64,000 nucleotides of DNA, taken from assembly GCA_030428615.1 (NCBI GenBank), contig JAUIDN010000003.1, positions 62,001-126,000 of the forward strand, read 5' to 3'. Position 1 is the first letter of the stretch; the number at the start of each line of letters is the position of its first letter. The position numbers were made by a program, and so were the translations under genes. This DNA comes from Alphaproteobacteria bacterium. Lineage in GTDB: Bacteria > Pseudomonadota > Alphaproteobacteria > Sphingomonadales > Emcibacteraceae. Below the pieces are notes generated by a model. The model saw nothing but the letters and a program-made list of their open reading frames with translations, did not search any database and was not told where the DNA came from. Positions 52,305 through 62,500 of the stretch are shown in pieces.

Positions 52305-53504
52305 TTATTGAGATTCCTTCATTCGAGTTAGAGATCCACCGCGACCACTCGCCGCAACATCATCAAAGTCCATTAAATGAGTGTATAAGTTTAAAGTGGT
52401 CTCAATTTTGGAATGTCCCATCAAATATTGTGCACGTTTTAAATTCGCGGGATTATTCTCATAACTTTTAAGTAGTAACGAAGCATAATAGTGCCTCAAA
52501 CTATATGGTGTGAATTTATTCTTAGGAACCGTCTCACCATCTACTTCAACAAGCTTTACAAGCCCGGCTTCAAGGCACGCTACGTTAAAACCTCTTTTTC
52601 TCCAGTGATCCACACATTGCCAATGGCCAGTAGAAGTTGGAAAGACCAGATCATGACGATTGTCAATTGAATGACGTCTTATATAGTTCTGCACCATTTC
52701 ATATACTTCTGGACTAAGATCTATAAATCTCCTCCCAGCTTTTGTTTTAGTTACCGATATCCGTGTTCCAGGTCTTTCAATAGCCCTTGTCACATGTACA
52801 CCCCCATCCACAAAAGCAGCCTTGGCTACAGCAACGTATTCTTGCGGTCTCATGCCGCTATCGGCGGCGAGATATAGCATCGGTCTGTATCTCGCCCATG
52901 AGTTCGCAATTCTTTTATTGGAACTTTCGGCTAGCCGGTCTGCTGCGGATAGCAAAGCAAAAACGTCATCTTGCGATGGAACAGACACTGGTTGATCGTA
53001 ACGGGAATCAGTTCTCACCGTAATATTAGTGACAATATTTGCCGCAATAATATCTCGGATACATAGCTCTTGAAATATGCCGAACAGAGCCGTCATTGTA
53101 ACACCTGCGCGGTATCGGCTCACTCCACTTTTTAATAACCATGATCTAAATTCTACAATGTGAGAAGCTTTTAATTCCTGGATTGGCTGATGCCAATGGT
53201 ATGAGTTAATTACCTTCGCTCTGCGGGTATATTCAGAGAGTGTGTAGGGGGTGACAGGGTCTTTTCCATCCCTGCCCTCTTTTTCACAAATATTAAGCCA
53301 TAAATCTGTTGCTTGAGATATTGTAGTTACAGATGTGTTAAATTTTGAAGGGGATTTATTGATTTCGCCACTTTCGACAAAAGCCTTGGCTGCTTTTCTC
53401 GTTGAAAAACTCTTATAGCTATAACCGCTTGCTTTTGATTTATCCAAATACCTAACTTGGTACTTAACACCTTTTGCATTTTCACGTTTTGAAATATCTG
53501 CCAT
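52305..53504 (-). CDS. int: Tyrosine integrase (phage/ICE type)
   Basis: 399 residues. The N-terminal arm-binding region (1-60) is followed by a core-binding SAM-like domain (about 75-170) and the catalytic domain with Arg in DSGMRPQEYVAV, SLRHYYASLLL, MGHSKIETTLNLYTHL carrying the HxxR, His and Tyr nucleophile. Its 3' end is 60 bp from the tRNA fragment, the usual place for an integrase that uses that site. Downstream of an excisionase-like gene. Confidence 0.9.
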   Translation of the reverse strand: MADISKRENAKGVKYQVRYLDKSKASGYSYKSFSTRKAAKAFVESGEINKSPSKFNTSVTTISQATDLWLNICEKEGRDGKDPVTPYTLSEYTRRAKVINSYHWHQPIQELKASHIVEFRSWLLKSGVSRYRAGVTMTALFGIFQELCIRDIIAANIVTNITVRTDSRYDQPVSVPSQDDVFALLSAADRLAESSNKRIANSWARYRPMLYLAADSGMRPQEYVAVAKAAFVDGGVHVTRAIERPGTRISVTKTKAGRRFIDLSPEVYEMVQNYIRRHSIDNRHDLVFPTSTGHWQCVDHWRKRGFNVACLEAGLVKLVEVDGETVPKNKFTPYSLRHYYASLLLKSYENNPANLKRAQYLMGHSKIETTLNLYTHLMDFDDVAASGRGGSLTRMKESQ

Positions 53505-53534
53505 AGATTATTTTCTCAAACAAATACTCTTCAA

Positions 53535-53780
53535 TCAATCCAATGCTTGATAAATAGCGCAGTTTTCCGCAGTTTTTTGATGATTTACATAGATATTTAG
53601 TAGCGTAGATTTTTCAATTTTGAGTTTTTTATCGATAGGGTCAATAAAGAAGGGCAACTTCCGCTTGCCGAAAGGATCTTTTTCTGCAGCACGCTTCATC
53701 TGACGTTCATTAAGCTCCAGTCCAATCTTGGATAAAACTTCTATTGCTTGCACAATATCTAAATAATGTGGCATATGCAT
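53535..53780 (-). CDS. Excisionase-like small protein
   Basis: 81 residues, basic, with an AlpA/Xis-like winged helix outline (DIVQAIEVLSKIGLELNERQMKRAAEKDPFGKRKLPFFID). It lies 30 bp upstream of int on the same strand, the normal place for xis. The family match is by outline only. Confidence 0.55.
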   Translation of the reverse strand: MHMPHYLDIVQAIEVLSKIGLELNERQMKRAAEKDPFGKRKLPFFIDPIDKKLKIEKSTLLNIYVNHQKTAENCAIYQALD

Positions 53781-53783
53781 AGC

Positions 53784-54044
53784 TTACCTCCAACCCGTTT
53801 TGTAATCTATTTCATATTGAGCGGCGGCAGACGGGTAAGGGCCATTACAAAACAGCTTACTTACCGGTCTGCCTGATGATGAATAAGGAATATACTCATC
53901 TCCAAAACCGTTCGTTGGGCGGATATACAAAGTTGCATCTAAGGTATATCGAACACCGTACTCACTTTCGGCCTGAGACAAAATTTCAAACAATGCTTGC
54001 CTAATAGCGAAAATAGAATGTTCACCCGAAATACGTATTTGCAT
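53784..54044 (-). CDS. Small hypothetical protein upstream of xis-int
   Basis: 86 residues, mostly beta (ISGEHSIFAIRQALFEILSQ, YTLDATLYIRPTNGFGDEY). Directly upstream of the xis-like gene, so in the same operon. GGAGG ribosome site before its ATG. No family recognised. Confidence 0.5.
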   Translation of the reverse strand: MQIRISGEHSIFAIRQALFEILSQAESEYGVRYTLDATLYIRPTNGFGDEYIPYSSSGRPVSKLFCNGPYPSAAAQYEIDYKTGWR

Positions 54045-54410
54045 AATTACCTCCCTATATCCTTATTACAACCTATAGTTTATTTACAATTGGTTAAAAA
54101 ATCATAGAAATAAAAGAATATTTCTGAAATACCGGAGCAGTTCAGACCCTGCCGTAGTGCTACGTATTACAATGGTGCATGCCGGATATTGTAAACTGAA
54201 TTCTATTCGCATGAATATCCGCTTATGAAGGTGTTTTCAGACAGCTTTTGCATTGCAGACACCCATCCTAATCATTATGTGAGAGATCCTCAGTTAAAAC
54301 ATCAATTGGTGCTGGTTAGAGACGCTCACCTTTTGCTCTCAACCAGCATTAATACAACTCGAATTGAAAAGATGAGATAAAATCCTATTCCAACTTCCAT
54401 TGTCCAATAG
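54045..54410. other. Intergenic region between xis-int operon and merA
   Basis: No gene seen. It carries a hairpin GCTGGTTAGAG...CTCTCAACCAGC (about 54312-54352) that may end the merA transcript, though it lacks a clear T-run, and presumably the promoter of the integrase operon near 54050-54130. Confidence 0.35.
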
Positions 54411-56054
54411 CTAGCCCGCACAGCAAGAAAGTTGAGACACATCTTTTCCAAAGGTTTGTGCACAAAGCTTTAAGCCTTCTACCATCGTTAAATATGGGAA
54501 GAGTTGATCTGCTATGTCATCAACGGTCATTTCATTGCGAATTGCCAATGCAGCGCTCTGAATAATTTCTCCACCTTCATGGGCGAGAATTTGTGCACCT
54601 AAAATCCTTTTTGTATCGGCATCAATAACCAATTTAATAAATCCGTCAGTTTCAAAATTAGCCAATGCTCTGGGCACATTTTCCATGTCCAAAACACGGC
54701 TATCTGTATTGATACCTCGTTGTTTGGCTTGTGCCTCAGTTAATCCGACAGTCGCTACTTGAGGGTCAGTAAATATCACGGCTGGCATAGTGGATAAATC
54801 AAGTTTCGCATCCCCGCCTGTCATGTTTATTCCCGCACGACTACCTGCGGCAGCTGCAACATAAACGAATTGCGGCATGTTACTGCAATCACCAACAGCG
54901 TAGATATTTTCAACATTCGTTTCCATACGTTCGTTGACCAAAATTTCACCGTTGCGACTGGTCGATACTCCTGCAGCTTCTAAGTGAAGCCCACCTGTAT
55001 TGGCATGGCGACCTGTGCTGATCAACAGCTGATTACTTTGCAGAGAGCCGCTATTTGTCTCTAAGCTAAATTCCTTACCATCGTGTGATACATTTGAAGC
55101 TTGGGTATTATTCAGTACTGTCACACCTTCATTTTCCAATGATGTGGTGAGTGCTTCTCCTAATTGAGGGTCTTCGCTGTAAAGTAAGGTATGACGGGCA
55201 AGTATCGTTACCTTTGAACCCAGACGATTATATGCTTGGGCTATTTCCAATGCGACGACGGAAGAACCAATGACAACGAGACGATCAGGCGTTTCATTAG
55301 CGAACAAAGCTTCTGTAGATGACCAGAAAGGAGTGCCAAGTAAGCCGTTAATTGGTGGTGTAGATGGCGTAGAGCCTGTCGCTATCAAAATTCTATCTGC
55401 TCTTATTTCCTGTTCACTTCCATCAGGTTTAGCAACAATAAGCGTATTAGCATTTTTAAATCGAGCATATCCCCGTACCAGGCTTAGAGCAGAATTTGAT
55501 TCCAGAATATTTTGATATTTTGCTGCACGCAATTCCTCTACACGAGCTGTTTGCTGTTGAGTTAATATAGCGCGATTTAAAACAGGAGAATGATTTTCCA
55601 ACCCGTCAAACGGATTATTACGCTGTTGTTGAGCAAGCTGTGCCGCTCTAATCAGTATTTTTGACGGGACACAACCGACGTTAACACAGCAACCGCCTAT
55701 AACTTCTGCACCTTCAATTATGGTAACGCGAGCACCACCATCTGCCGCCTTAATAGCGCAGGCAAAAGCACCTGAACCACTGCCAATAATTACAACGTGC
55801 AACTGTTCATCATTTTGTGCGGCAATTTTTTTACTCTCTTTAGAACGCAAGGAACCATCTTTCGCGGAGTATCCAATAGAGGTTATGGTATCAATAATCA
55901 TATTGGTTGAGATGCCAGAAATTGCATCCACTTCAGCACTAGAGGTCGAAAACTGGACTTCAGCCGAGTTGACGCCCACAATTGCTTCCAATGTGTCTTT
56001 GATGTGAGCCGCGCATTTGTCACAGCTCATGCCTTCGATAGATAATGATATCAT
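54411..56054 (-). CDS. merA: Mercuric reductase MerA with N-terminal HMA domain
   Basis: 547 residues. It reduces Hg(II) to volatile Hg(0) with NADPH. Residues 1-68 are the NmerA metal-binding domain (GMSCDKCAAHI). The FAD site VIIGSGSGAFACAIKA is followed by the redox pair GGCCVNVGCVPSK. The NAD site lies near VVIGSSVVALEIAQ and the C-terminal Cys pair is in SCCAG at the very end. All catalytic Cys are present. It is the third gene of a merT-merP-merA run. Confidence 0.95.
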   Translation of the reverse strand: MISLSIEGMSCDKCAAHIKDTLEAIVGVNSAEVQFSTSSAEVDAISGISTNMIIDTITSIGYSAKDGSLRSKESKKIAAQNDEQLHVVIIGSGSGAFACAIKAADGGARVTIIEGAEVIGGCCVNVGCVPSKILIRAAQLAQQQRNNPFDGLENHSPVLNRAILTQQQTARVEELRAAKYQNILESNSALSLVRGYARFKNANTLIVAKPDGSEQEIRADRILIATGSTPSTPPINGLLGTPFWSSTEALFANETPDRLVVIGSSVVALEIAQAYNRLGSKVTILARHTLLYSEDPQLGEALTTSLENEGVTVLNNTQASNVSHDGKEFSLETNSGSLQSNQLLISTGRHANTGGLHLEAAGVSTSRNGEILVNERMETNVENIYAVGDCSNMPQFVYVAAAAGSRAGINMTGGDAKLDLSTMPAVIFTDPQVATVGLTEAQAKQRGINTDSRVLDMENVPRALANFETDGFIKLVIDADTKRILGAQILAHEGGEIIQSAALAIRNEMTVDDIADQLFPYLTMVEGLKLCAQTFGKDVSQLSCCAG

Positions 56055-56188
56055 TTTGTTTCCTTATAACTCATTACATCTCACAAAATAGATTTCCATT
56101 TTGTCGAATGTACGTTTTGTTTTATTCACGTCCTTTGGTATTGAAGCTGACTTTCTCAGTTTCAATGCCTATTTAATAAAATTTAATA

Positions 56189-56521
56189 CTACTGTTTGAT
56201 GGTTTCAGAAGCGGGATAACCAGCATTCGTTGATGCCAAAGCAATCACTTCTGCTTTTACTGCATCTGGATCAAAGGTAACTGTTGCTATCTTTGACACA
56301 AAATCAACTTCAACATTAGATACCCCCTCTACTTTGCTCATTGCTTTGCGAACAGCAATAGGACAAGTCGCACATGTCATATTCTCAACTGCAAATGTAG
56401 CAATCTGACTTTCAGCTTGAGCGACATTGATAACTTTATCATTGGAAGATGAATCAATTGCTGTCCAACCAACAAACCCAAGGGTTAGTATAGCGGCGCA
56501 GATTGTAAGTGTTTTTTTCAT
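56189..56521 (-). CDS. merP: Periplasmic mercury-binding protein MerP
   Basis: About 110 residues from MKKTLTICA at 56521; the frame extends to 56560 inside merT, but that start lacks a signal peptide. The signal peptide is followed by one HMA domain with NMTCATCPIAVRKAM. It binds Hg(II) in the periplasm and passes it to MerT. Ten bases separate it from merT. Confidence 0.88.
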   Translation of the reverse strand: MKKTLTICAAILTLGFVGWTAIDSSSNDKVINVAQAESQIATFAVENMTCATCPIAVRKAMSKVEGVSNVEVDFVSKIATVTFDPDAVKAEVIALASTNAGYPASETIKQ

Positions 56522-56531
56522 TTTAGTTCTC

Positions 56532-56912
56532 CTAGTAAAAATAAGGTGCCCAATAATCAATAGTCGCCGCTAACAGAATCATTCCCGTTGCCGACCATAA
56601 TATTATTTTAGTGATTTTATAAGAGGATGGTTTGGCACAGTAAGCATCCTCTTCACAGTTTTTGTTCGCTTTAAAATAAACTTTCCAAAAACCAAGCCCC
56701 AGAAAGACAAGGGTTATTGCAATAAAATAAGGCTTATAAGGCTCCATAGCCGTCAGGTTACTTATCCATGAGCCGCTGATACCAAGCATTATGAATAACA
56801 AAGGTAGAATACAGCACGACGAAGCGAGTATAGCTGTAACAACGCTTAAGGTTGCCACCAGTTTTCCTTTGTCTTCTCGTTCTGAAGATATGGGGTTTTC
56901 TTCTATACTCAT
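56532..56912 (-). CDS. merT: Mercury uptake membrane protein MerT
   Basis: 126 residues with three membrane helices. The Cys pair in ILASSCCILPLLFIMLG (first helix) and the later Cys pair (NCEEDAYC) between helices 2 and 3 are the MerT mercury relay. It has its own MerR-type promoter (56950-56980). Confidence 0.9.
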   Translation of the reverse strand: MSIEENPISSEREDKGKLVATLSVVTAILASSCCILPLLFIMLGISGSWISNLTAMEPYKPYFIAITLVFLGLGFWKVYFKANKNCEEDAYCAKPSSYKITKIILWSATGMILLAATIDYWAPYFY

Positions 56913-56949
56913 CTTTTTGGTTTTCCTTTAAAAGTAACTCTATGTATTA

Positions 56950-56980
56950 ATTATACACCCTGTAGTAACTAGAGGCTCAA
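56950..56980 (-). promoter_or_regulatory. MerR-type promoter/operator for merTPA
   Basis: On the minus strand: -35 TTGAGC, a 19-base spacer holding the CTAGTTACTACAG dyad, and -10 TATAAT. The overlong 19-base spacer is the hallmark of MerR-activated promoters. Confidence 0.82.
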
Positions 56981-57039
56981 GGGATGGTTTTGCATTGAAC
57001 AATAAATCGACAACATTTGGGTTTCTATCAATCTAATTA

Positions 57040-57477
57040 CTAATCGTTGGTAGGTGGTGCTGGGCATCGTTTTAGAGGCGGGGAAACCACATCATAAATA
57101 GAGACACAGATCATAAATGCCAGTCCAACATAGAACATGCCATTACTCCAGCTTGCTGACCAAAACAGATATAGTTTCGCCATTACCAAGACGGGACCTA
57201 TCAAGCTTAATACGCCGCGCCAAACTATGCGATGACGATAAAATGAATAGAGGTTTGCCACCAATGCAACGACAACAAAGATTGGCATGATTGTTCGAAC
57301 TACAAATCCTTCATAGTGTTCGATCCAGCCAAGACCCAAAGATGCCCCAAGAGCCCCAAGTGCTGGAAAACAGTTTATACAGCCCATAGCTGCTACGATA
57401 GCACCAATCGCACCTACACCACTCCCACTCTTTGTCGCAGCATCGGTTTGATCCTCGGATAAGATTTCAGTGTCCAT
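57040..57477 (-). CDS. merC: Mercury transporter MerC
   Basis: 145 residues with four membrane helices. The MGCINCFPALGALGASLGLGW segment is the MerC signature with the CxxC pair in the first helix. The gene is placed between merR and merT and has its own promoter, so Hg uptake may run through both MerT and MerC. Confidence 0.85.
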   Translation of the reverse strand: MDTEILSEDQTDAATKSGSGVGAIGAIVAAMGCINCFPALGALGASLGLGWIEHYEGFVVRTIMPIFVVVALVANLYSFYRHRIVWRGVLSLIGPVLVMAKLYLFWSASWSNGMFYVGLAFMICVSIYDVVSPPLKRCPAPPTND

Positions 57478-57547
57478 ATTAATATACCTCTTGCATCCGC
57501 AGGTGAATAATCACTCAGTTTAGTAGTCTTTCATTTGATTCGTTCCT

Positions 57548-57578
57548 ATGTTACAGTCTGTAGTAACTACAGACTCAA
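57548..57578 (-). promoter_or_regulatory. MerR-type promoter/operator between merC and merR
   Basis: On the minus strand: -35 TTGAGT, a 19-base spacer with the palindrome CTGTAGTTACTACAG, and -10 TAACAT. Lies in the 110-bp merC-merR gap. It would be activated by metal-bound MerR and probably also controls merR. Confidence 0.85.
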
Positions 57579-57587
57579 GAGGTTTTT

Positions 57588-58001
57588 ATGTTTTCAGGAA
57601 AAAGTGATTTAACAATTGGTAAACTGTCCGAATATTCAGGCGTGAATATTGAAACTATCCGTTACTATGAGAAGATAGGAATTATCCCTGAACCTCCAAG
57701 AAGCCAGAGCGGATATAGACTTTATAATGAGGATTATTTAAAACATTTATCTTTTGTTAGAAGAAGCCGTGAACTTGGATTTTCAATTAAGGAAATAAGC
57801 AGCATATTAACTCTCGTCGATGAGCACTCTTATACATGTGCAGAAGTACGTGATCTAACACTTAGCCATCTCAAAACCACACGTGAGAAAATTAAAGATT
57901 TACACAAACTTGAATCCACGCTTAAAGAGATGGCAGCCCACTGTGAAGGGGGATTGATTCCAAATTGCCCAATCATTGATGAACTTTATTCCTTAGTTTA
58001 A
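57588..58001 (+). CDS. merR: MerR-type mercury-responsive regulator
   Basis: 137 residues. The N-terminal winged helix (LTIGKLSEYSGVNIETIRYYEKIGII) binds the dyads above. The metal site Cys are in YTCAEV near residue 83 and AHCEGGLIPNC near 118-126. The last two are separated by seven residues, one fewer than in Tn21/Tn501 MerR, as in the alphaproteobacterial form. Divergent from merC; AAGAGG ribosome site. Confidence 0.88.
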   Translation: MFSGKSDLTIGKLSEYSGVNIETIRYYEKIGIIPEPPRSQSGYRLYNEDYLKHLSFVRRSRELGFSIKEISSILTLVDEHSYTCAEVRDLTLSHLKTTREKIKDLHKLESTLKEMAAHCEGGLIPNCPIIDELYSLV

Positions 58002-58237
58002 GAAAAGTCGTTTACACTAAATTTAACTTTTTAAGTACACGAAATAGTATAAGCCTAGCTTATTTGAGAAAGTACATTGAATATAGTTGAGAATGGTTAG
58101 AAGTTGTCCTAACTCTTAATGAATAGCTCGCAAGAACTATAAGTTATACGGCCATAACGAATCTGTCCTCTTAGACAATGAGATGTCATTTTTTTGTTGC
58201 TTTCGCAAATGTTAGCTGAGCCACAATAATTGAAACA

Positions 58238-59419
58238 TCAAATAGAAAGGCTCTTTTTAATAAATATTCCTAAAATGTTTCCAACAAAGGCTGAAATGAA
58301 CCATACCCAGCCACTAAAACTAGCGCTACTGACACCACTAAAAAACGCGCCAATATTACAGCCGTTAGCTATACGGGAACCATAGCCAAGCATGATGCCG
58401 CCGATAATCGAAACAATGACAAGCTTTAAACTGATTTTCCACTCAAGCTTAAACATCCCCATATATTGAGCAGAGACAAAAGAGCCAATTATGATTCCAA
58501 AATTCATAACGGAGGTAACATCGAAGAATACTGACCGGTCCAACGCCGTAGAGCTTTTCCAATAATCCCAGCTCGAAAGGTCCATGCCTGCCGTGGACAT
58601 TAACTTTGCCCCCCATAAAGCAAAAGCACCTGACACGCCCCATGGACGACCTGCTAGAAGCAGTGTTAGAAAATTGGCCAGGACAAGTATTAGAACAACA
58701 GCCAAAATAGGCCAATGGCCTTTTACAAGTTTATTCCAGCCTTGCGTTTGCTTTCCTTCTTCCGTGTAAGATAAGATTTTACCATGACGTCTTTTCTCAA
58801 TAATAAGCGTTGATATAGCAATTGCCGCACAAATTAATAAGGTGAAACCAAGACCACCAACAACACCAAATTCAGTCGTTAGATTAACCCTCACCCCTGG
58901 CAATGCTCGCCAGAAGGCAAGATCAGAAGTTCCCCATACCGCACCTGTAATAAAACCGATAACCGTAAGAAATACACGCGTACTACCCGAGCCTGTCCAT
59001 GAGAGTGCGCCTGAAGCACAGCAACCACCGAATTGCATTCCTATGCCAAAGAGAAAGCTACCAAAAATTGTGGCCAAGCCCATAGGAACAACAAACCCCC
59101 TAACATCAGAACCAAATAAGCTGCCCTGTGCAAGTATTGGATAGAATACTACCGATGCAAGGGCAAGAATAAGCATTTGAGCGCGTAACCCGCGCCCATC
59201 ACGCCTATTGATCCAAGCAGACCAACCGCCTGTAAACCCAAATTTACCAGCAACCAAGGTAATCCCGATCATGATGCCAACCAATGAAAGCAAAGCATTT
59301 TCCCTGCCAGCAATATTGTTAACGGTGGTGACTAGCCCAATAGTAGCCAATATAGATAGAACATTTAAAAGGTTTAGCTTTTGAGTGACACTTGCGAAAG
59401 TAATCTTTGTTATTTCCAT
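58238..59419 (-). CDS. YeeE/YedE (TsuA-type) sulfur-compound transporter
   Basis: 393 residues, about ten helices. The conserved Cys motifs are MQFGGCCASGALSW and YGSRIANGCNIGAFFSG in the second half. Relatives take up thiosulfate. Here it sits between mer and RND genes; feeding sulfur for thiol synthesis under mercury stress is an inference. Confidence 0.85.
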   Translation of the reverse strand: MEITKITFASVTQKLNLLNVLSILATIGLVTTVNNIAGRENALLSLVGIMIGITLVAGKFGFTGGWSAWINRRDGRGLRAQMLILALASVVFYPILAQGSLFGSDVRGFVVPMGLATIFGSFLFGIGMQFGGCCASGALSWTGSGSTRVFLTVIGFITGAVWGTSDLAFWRALPGVRVNLTTEFGVVGGLGFTLLICAAIAISTLIIEKRRHGKILSYTEEGKQTQGWNKLVKGHWPILAVVLILVLANFLTLLLAGRPWGVSGAFALWGAKLMSTAGMDLSSWDYWKSSTALDRSVFFDVTSVMNFGIIIGSFVSAQYMGMFKLEWKISLKLVIVSIIGGIMLGYGSRIANGCNIGAFFSGVSSASFSGWVWFISAFVGNILGIFIKKSLSI

Positions 59420-59552
59420 TATTTATTTCCTGAGTTTTCGCTAAATTTTTATACATTGGGTCTAGTCTTAAACCCCCGGTAAGCACGTTTCTTTGCGCTG
59501 GCGGCAAATTAATGCCGCCAGAACAGTATCAATCTTTCTGATTATTCATTGA

Positions 59553-62500
59553 TCAAGTGTTGCTGTTAAGTCCATTTTTTGACTTGCTAAGTCTGTTTTC
59601 CATCCACTCATACACGACGGGTAATAAAACCAAGGTCAGCAATGTTGAAGTAATTAGGCCACCGACAACAACTGTTGCAAGCGGTCTTTGTGTTTCAGCA
59701 CCCACGCCACTTGACAGAAGCATTGGAATTAGCCCCAGGATTGCAACGCTAGCTGTCATTAAAACAGGCCTCAGTCGCAATTCAGTTCCACGCCTTACGG
59801 CGTCACGGATGCTCATACCCTTGTCTCTTAATTCGTTAATGAAACTGACAAGAACAATGCCATTTAACATGGCGACACCAAATACGGCAATAAAGCCGAT
59901 TGCTGATGGGACAGACACATATTGACCTGTAATGAATAAGCCAATTAGCCCGCCGGCTGTTGCGAAGGGAACATTTGCGATTATCAGAGTTGCAAATCGC
60001 AAGGAATTAAACGCCGTATATAATAGTACAAAAATAAAGAAAATGGTCAGCGGGACGATTATCGAAAGACGTGTTAAAGCTCTTTGCTGGTTCTCAAAAG
60101 CCCCGCCCCATTCAATCCAGTATCCGGCCGGCATGTTCACTTGGCTTTCAATCGCTTGATTGGCTTCTTGTACAAAACTATCAATATCCCGCCCCTGAAC
60201 ATCCATTTGAATAATGGCGTATCGTTGCAATTGTTCCCTCCGCACAAAAGAATATCCTTCGGCAACACTAACATCGGCGACATCTGATAATGTTAAGATA
60301 GCACCATCAGATGATTGCATCGGAATAGCTTTAATAGCGCTAATTGATGATTTAGAGGCGTCTTGCAGCCTTGCGGTAATATCAAAACGTTTTACTCCGT
60401 CAATTAAAGTACTAACCGGTTCATTACCAATTCCATTGCGAACAATATCGAGAACCTCGTCCGCATTCATTCCATATCTCGACAAAGCCTCTCTATCAAC
60501 ACGAATTTGGATTTGCGGCTTGCCAATATTTGCTTCGAGCGACAAGTCAGCTACTCCTTCGACTTCAGAGACAGAATTTTTGATATCGTTACTTAAGTCA
60601 TCGAGGACAGTTAAATCTTCTCCGTAGATTTTGATCGCCAATGTTGCCCGAACACCAGATATAAGTTCTTCAACACGCATTTGAATGGGTTGAGTGAAAG
60701 CGATTACTGCTGTCGGCACCACAGTTTCAAGGTTTTCCCTCATAACATCCGCTAGTTCTTCGATCGTACGATCAGATTCCCATGTGTCTAATGGCTTAAG
60801 TGCCGTATAAATCTCCATATAGTTTACATCGGCAGTTTCACCTTTTTCGGCCCGCCCAATCATAGCGACCGTCGTTTCTACTTCTGGGAATTTATTCAAT
60901 GCAATTTCAATATCTTTTGAAATCTTAATTGATTGATCAAGAGACGTGGACGGAATTGATGTCACTCTCCACATGATAGAACCTTCTTGAAGTTGAGGCA
61001 TAAATTCTTTTCCGAGGAAAGGAAATAGCATCAAACTTGTAAGAAGTAGTCCACCCGCACTTAAAACCACGACCTTTTTATGTCCCAGTGACCAGCTTAA
61101 TAGAGGTAGATAACGCTTTTTAATCCAAGCAACCAAGAAAGTATCTTTTTCTTCCTTGGGCTTTAAGATCAAAGCAGCCAACACAGGAATGATTGTCAAT
61201 GTCAAAATCAATGATCCTGCCATGGCAAAACTGATATTAAATGCCATTGGCTTAAACAATTTGCCTTCCAGACCTTCAAGACTGAACAAAGGCAAAAAGA
61301 CCACAATGATGATTAGAATGGCAAAGGAAATTGGATTTGCAACCTCTTTAGCAGCCTCTAAAACAGCACTGGTTTTATTTACTTTCTCACCGGTTTCTCG
61401 CCTTTCGGCCATAACCCTGAAGGAGTTTTCGACCATCACTACGGCGCCATCGACCATCATACCTATGCCAATGGCAAGTCCTGCTAATGACATTAGATTG
61501 GCTGACAATCCAGCTTGCTCCATGAAAATAAAAGCAATTAACATTGCCAAAGGGAGTGCAGTGATAACCACAAACGCCGACCTAAGTTCTCCAAGAAACA
61601 AGAATAGGATAATGGCAACAAGTATCGAACCTTCGATAAGTGCGTTAACAGCTGTAGAAACAGCTTCTTCAACTAATTCTGAACGATCATAAATTGTTTT
61701 TATTTGAACATCATCGGGTAAGGCGCTTTGTGCGATCGTCAATTTTTCCTTTACGGCGTCCACAACGTTTTTCGCATTCTCATTAATTCTTGCTAGTGCC
61801 ATACCCAACACGACTTCTTTACCATCGCGTGTAACTGCACCGAAACGCAGTGCTGGTGCTTGTATAACATCGGCAACGTCTTTTAAATAAACAGGCATGC
61901 CATCTTCAGCTTTAATGACAATATTGCCAATATCAGTTTCATTTTCAGCAAGTCCTAATCCCCGGACTAGGTACTGTTCTGGCCCTTGATCAATATATTG
62001 ACCACCTACTTGCCTATTATTGGCTTCTATGACTTCCATAATGTCACGGTAACGAAGCTTATACTTAATGAGCTTAAGAGGATCAATTTGGACCTGATAC
62101 TGACGCTCCTGGCCACCCCAAGACATTACATCATCGACACCGGGCGCAGTGCGCAATATCAATCTTACGGACCAATCCTGTAATGTCCGCAGGTCCATCT
62201 CTGTGGTTGCATTTTCCAGCGTTTCGTCCGCTTTTTCAATAGTATACCAAAGTACCTGTCCTAGTCCGGAAGTGTTTGGGCCCAATTCAGGCGTGCCGTA
62301 ACCCTCAGGTATTCGCTCGCCAACTTCCTGTAATCTTTCCATAACCAAGCGCCGAACAAAGTAGATATCCATATTGTCTTCAAAATAAACAGCCACGTAT
62401 GACAAACCAAAGAGACTTACGGAACGAATTTCCTGAACGCTTGGTAAACCAGCCATTCCAGATTCAATAGGAAATGTGAGAAGTTGTTCAACATCTTCTG

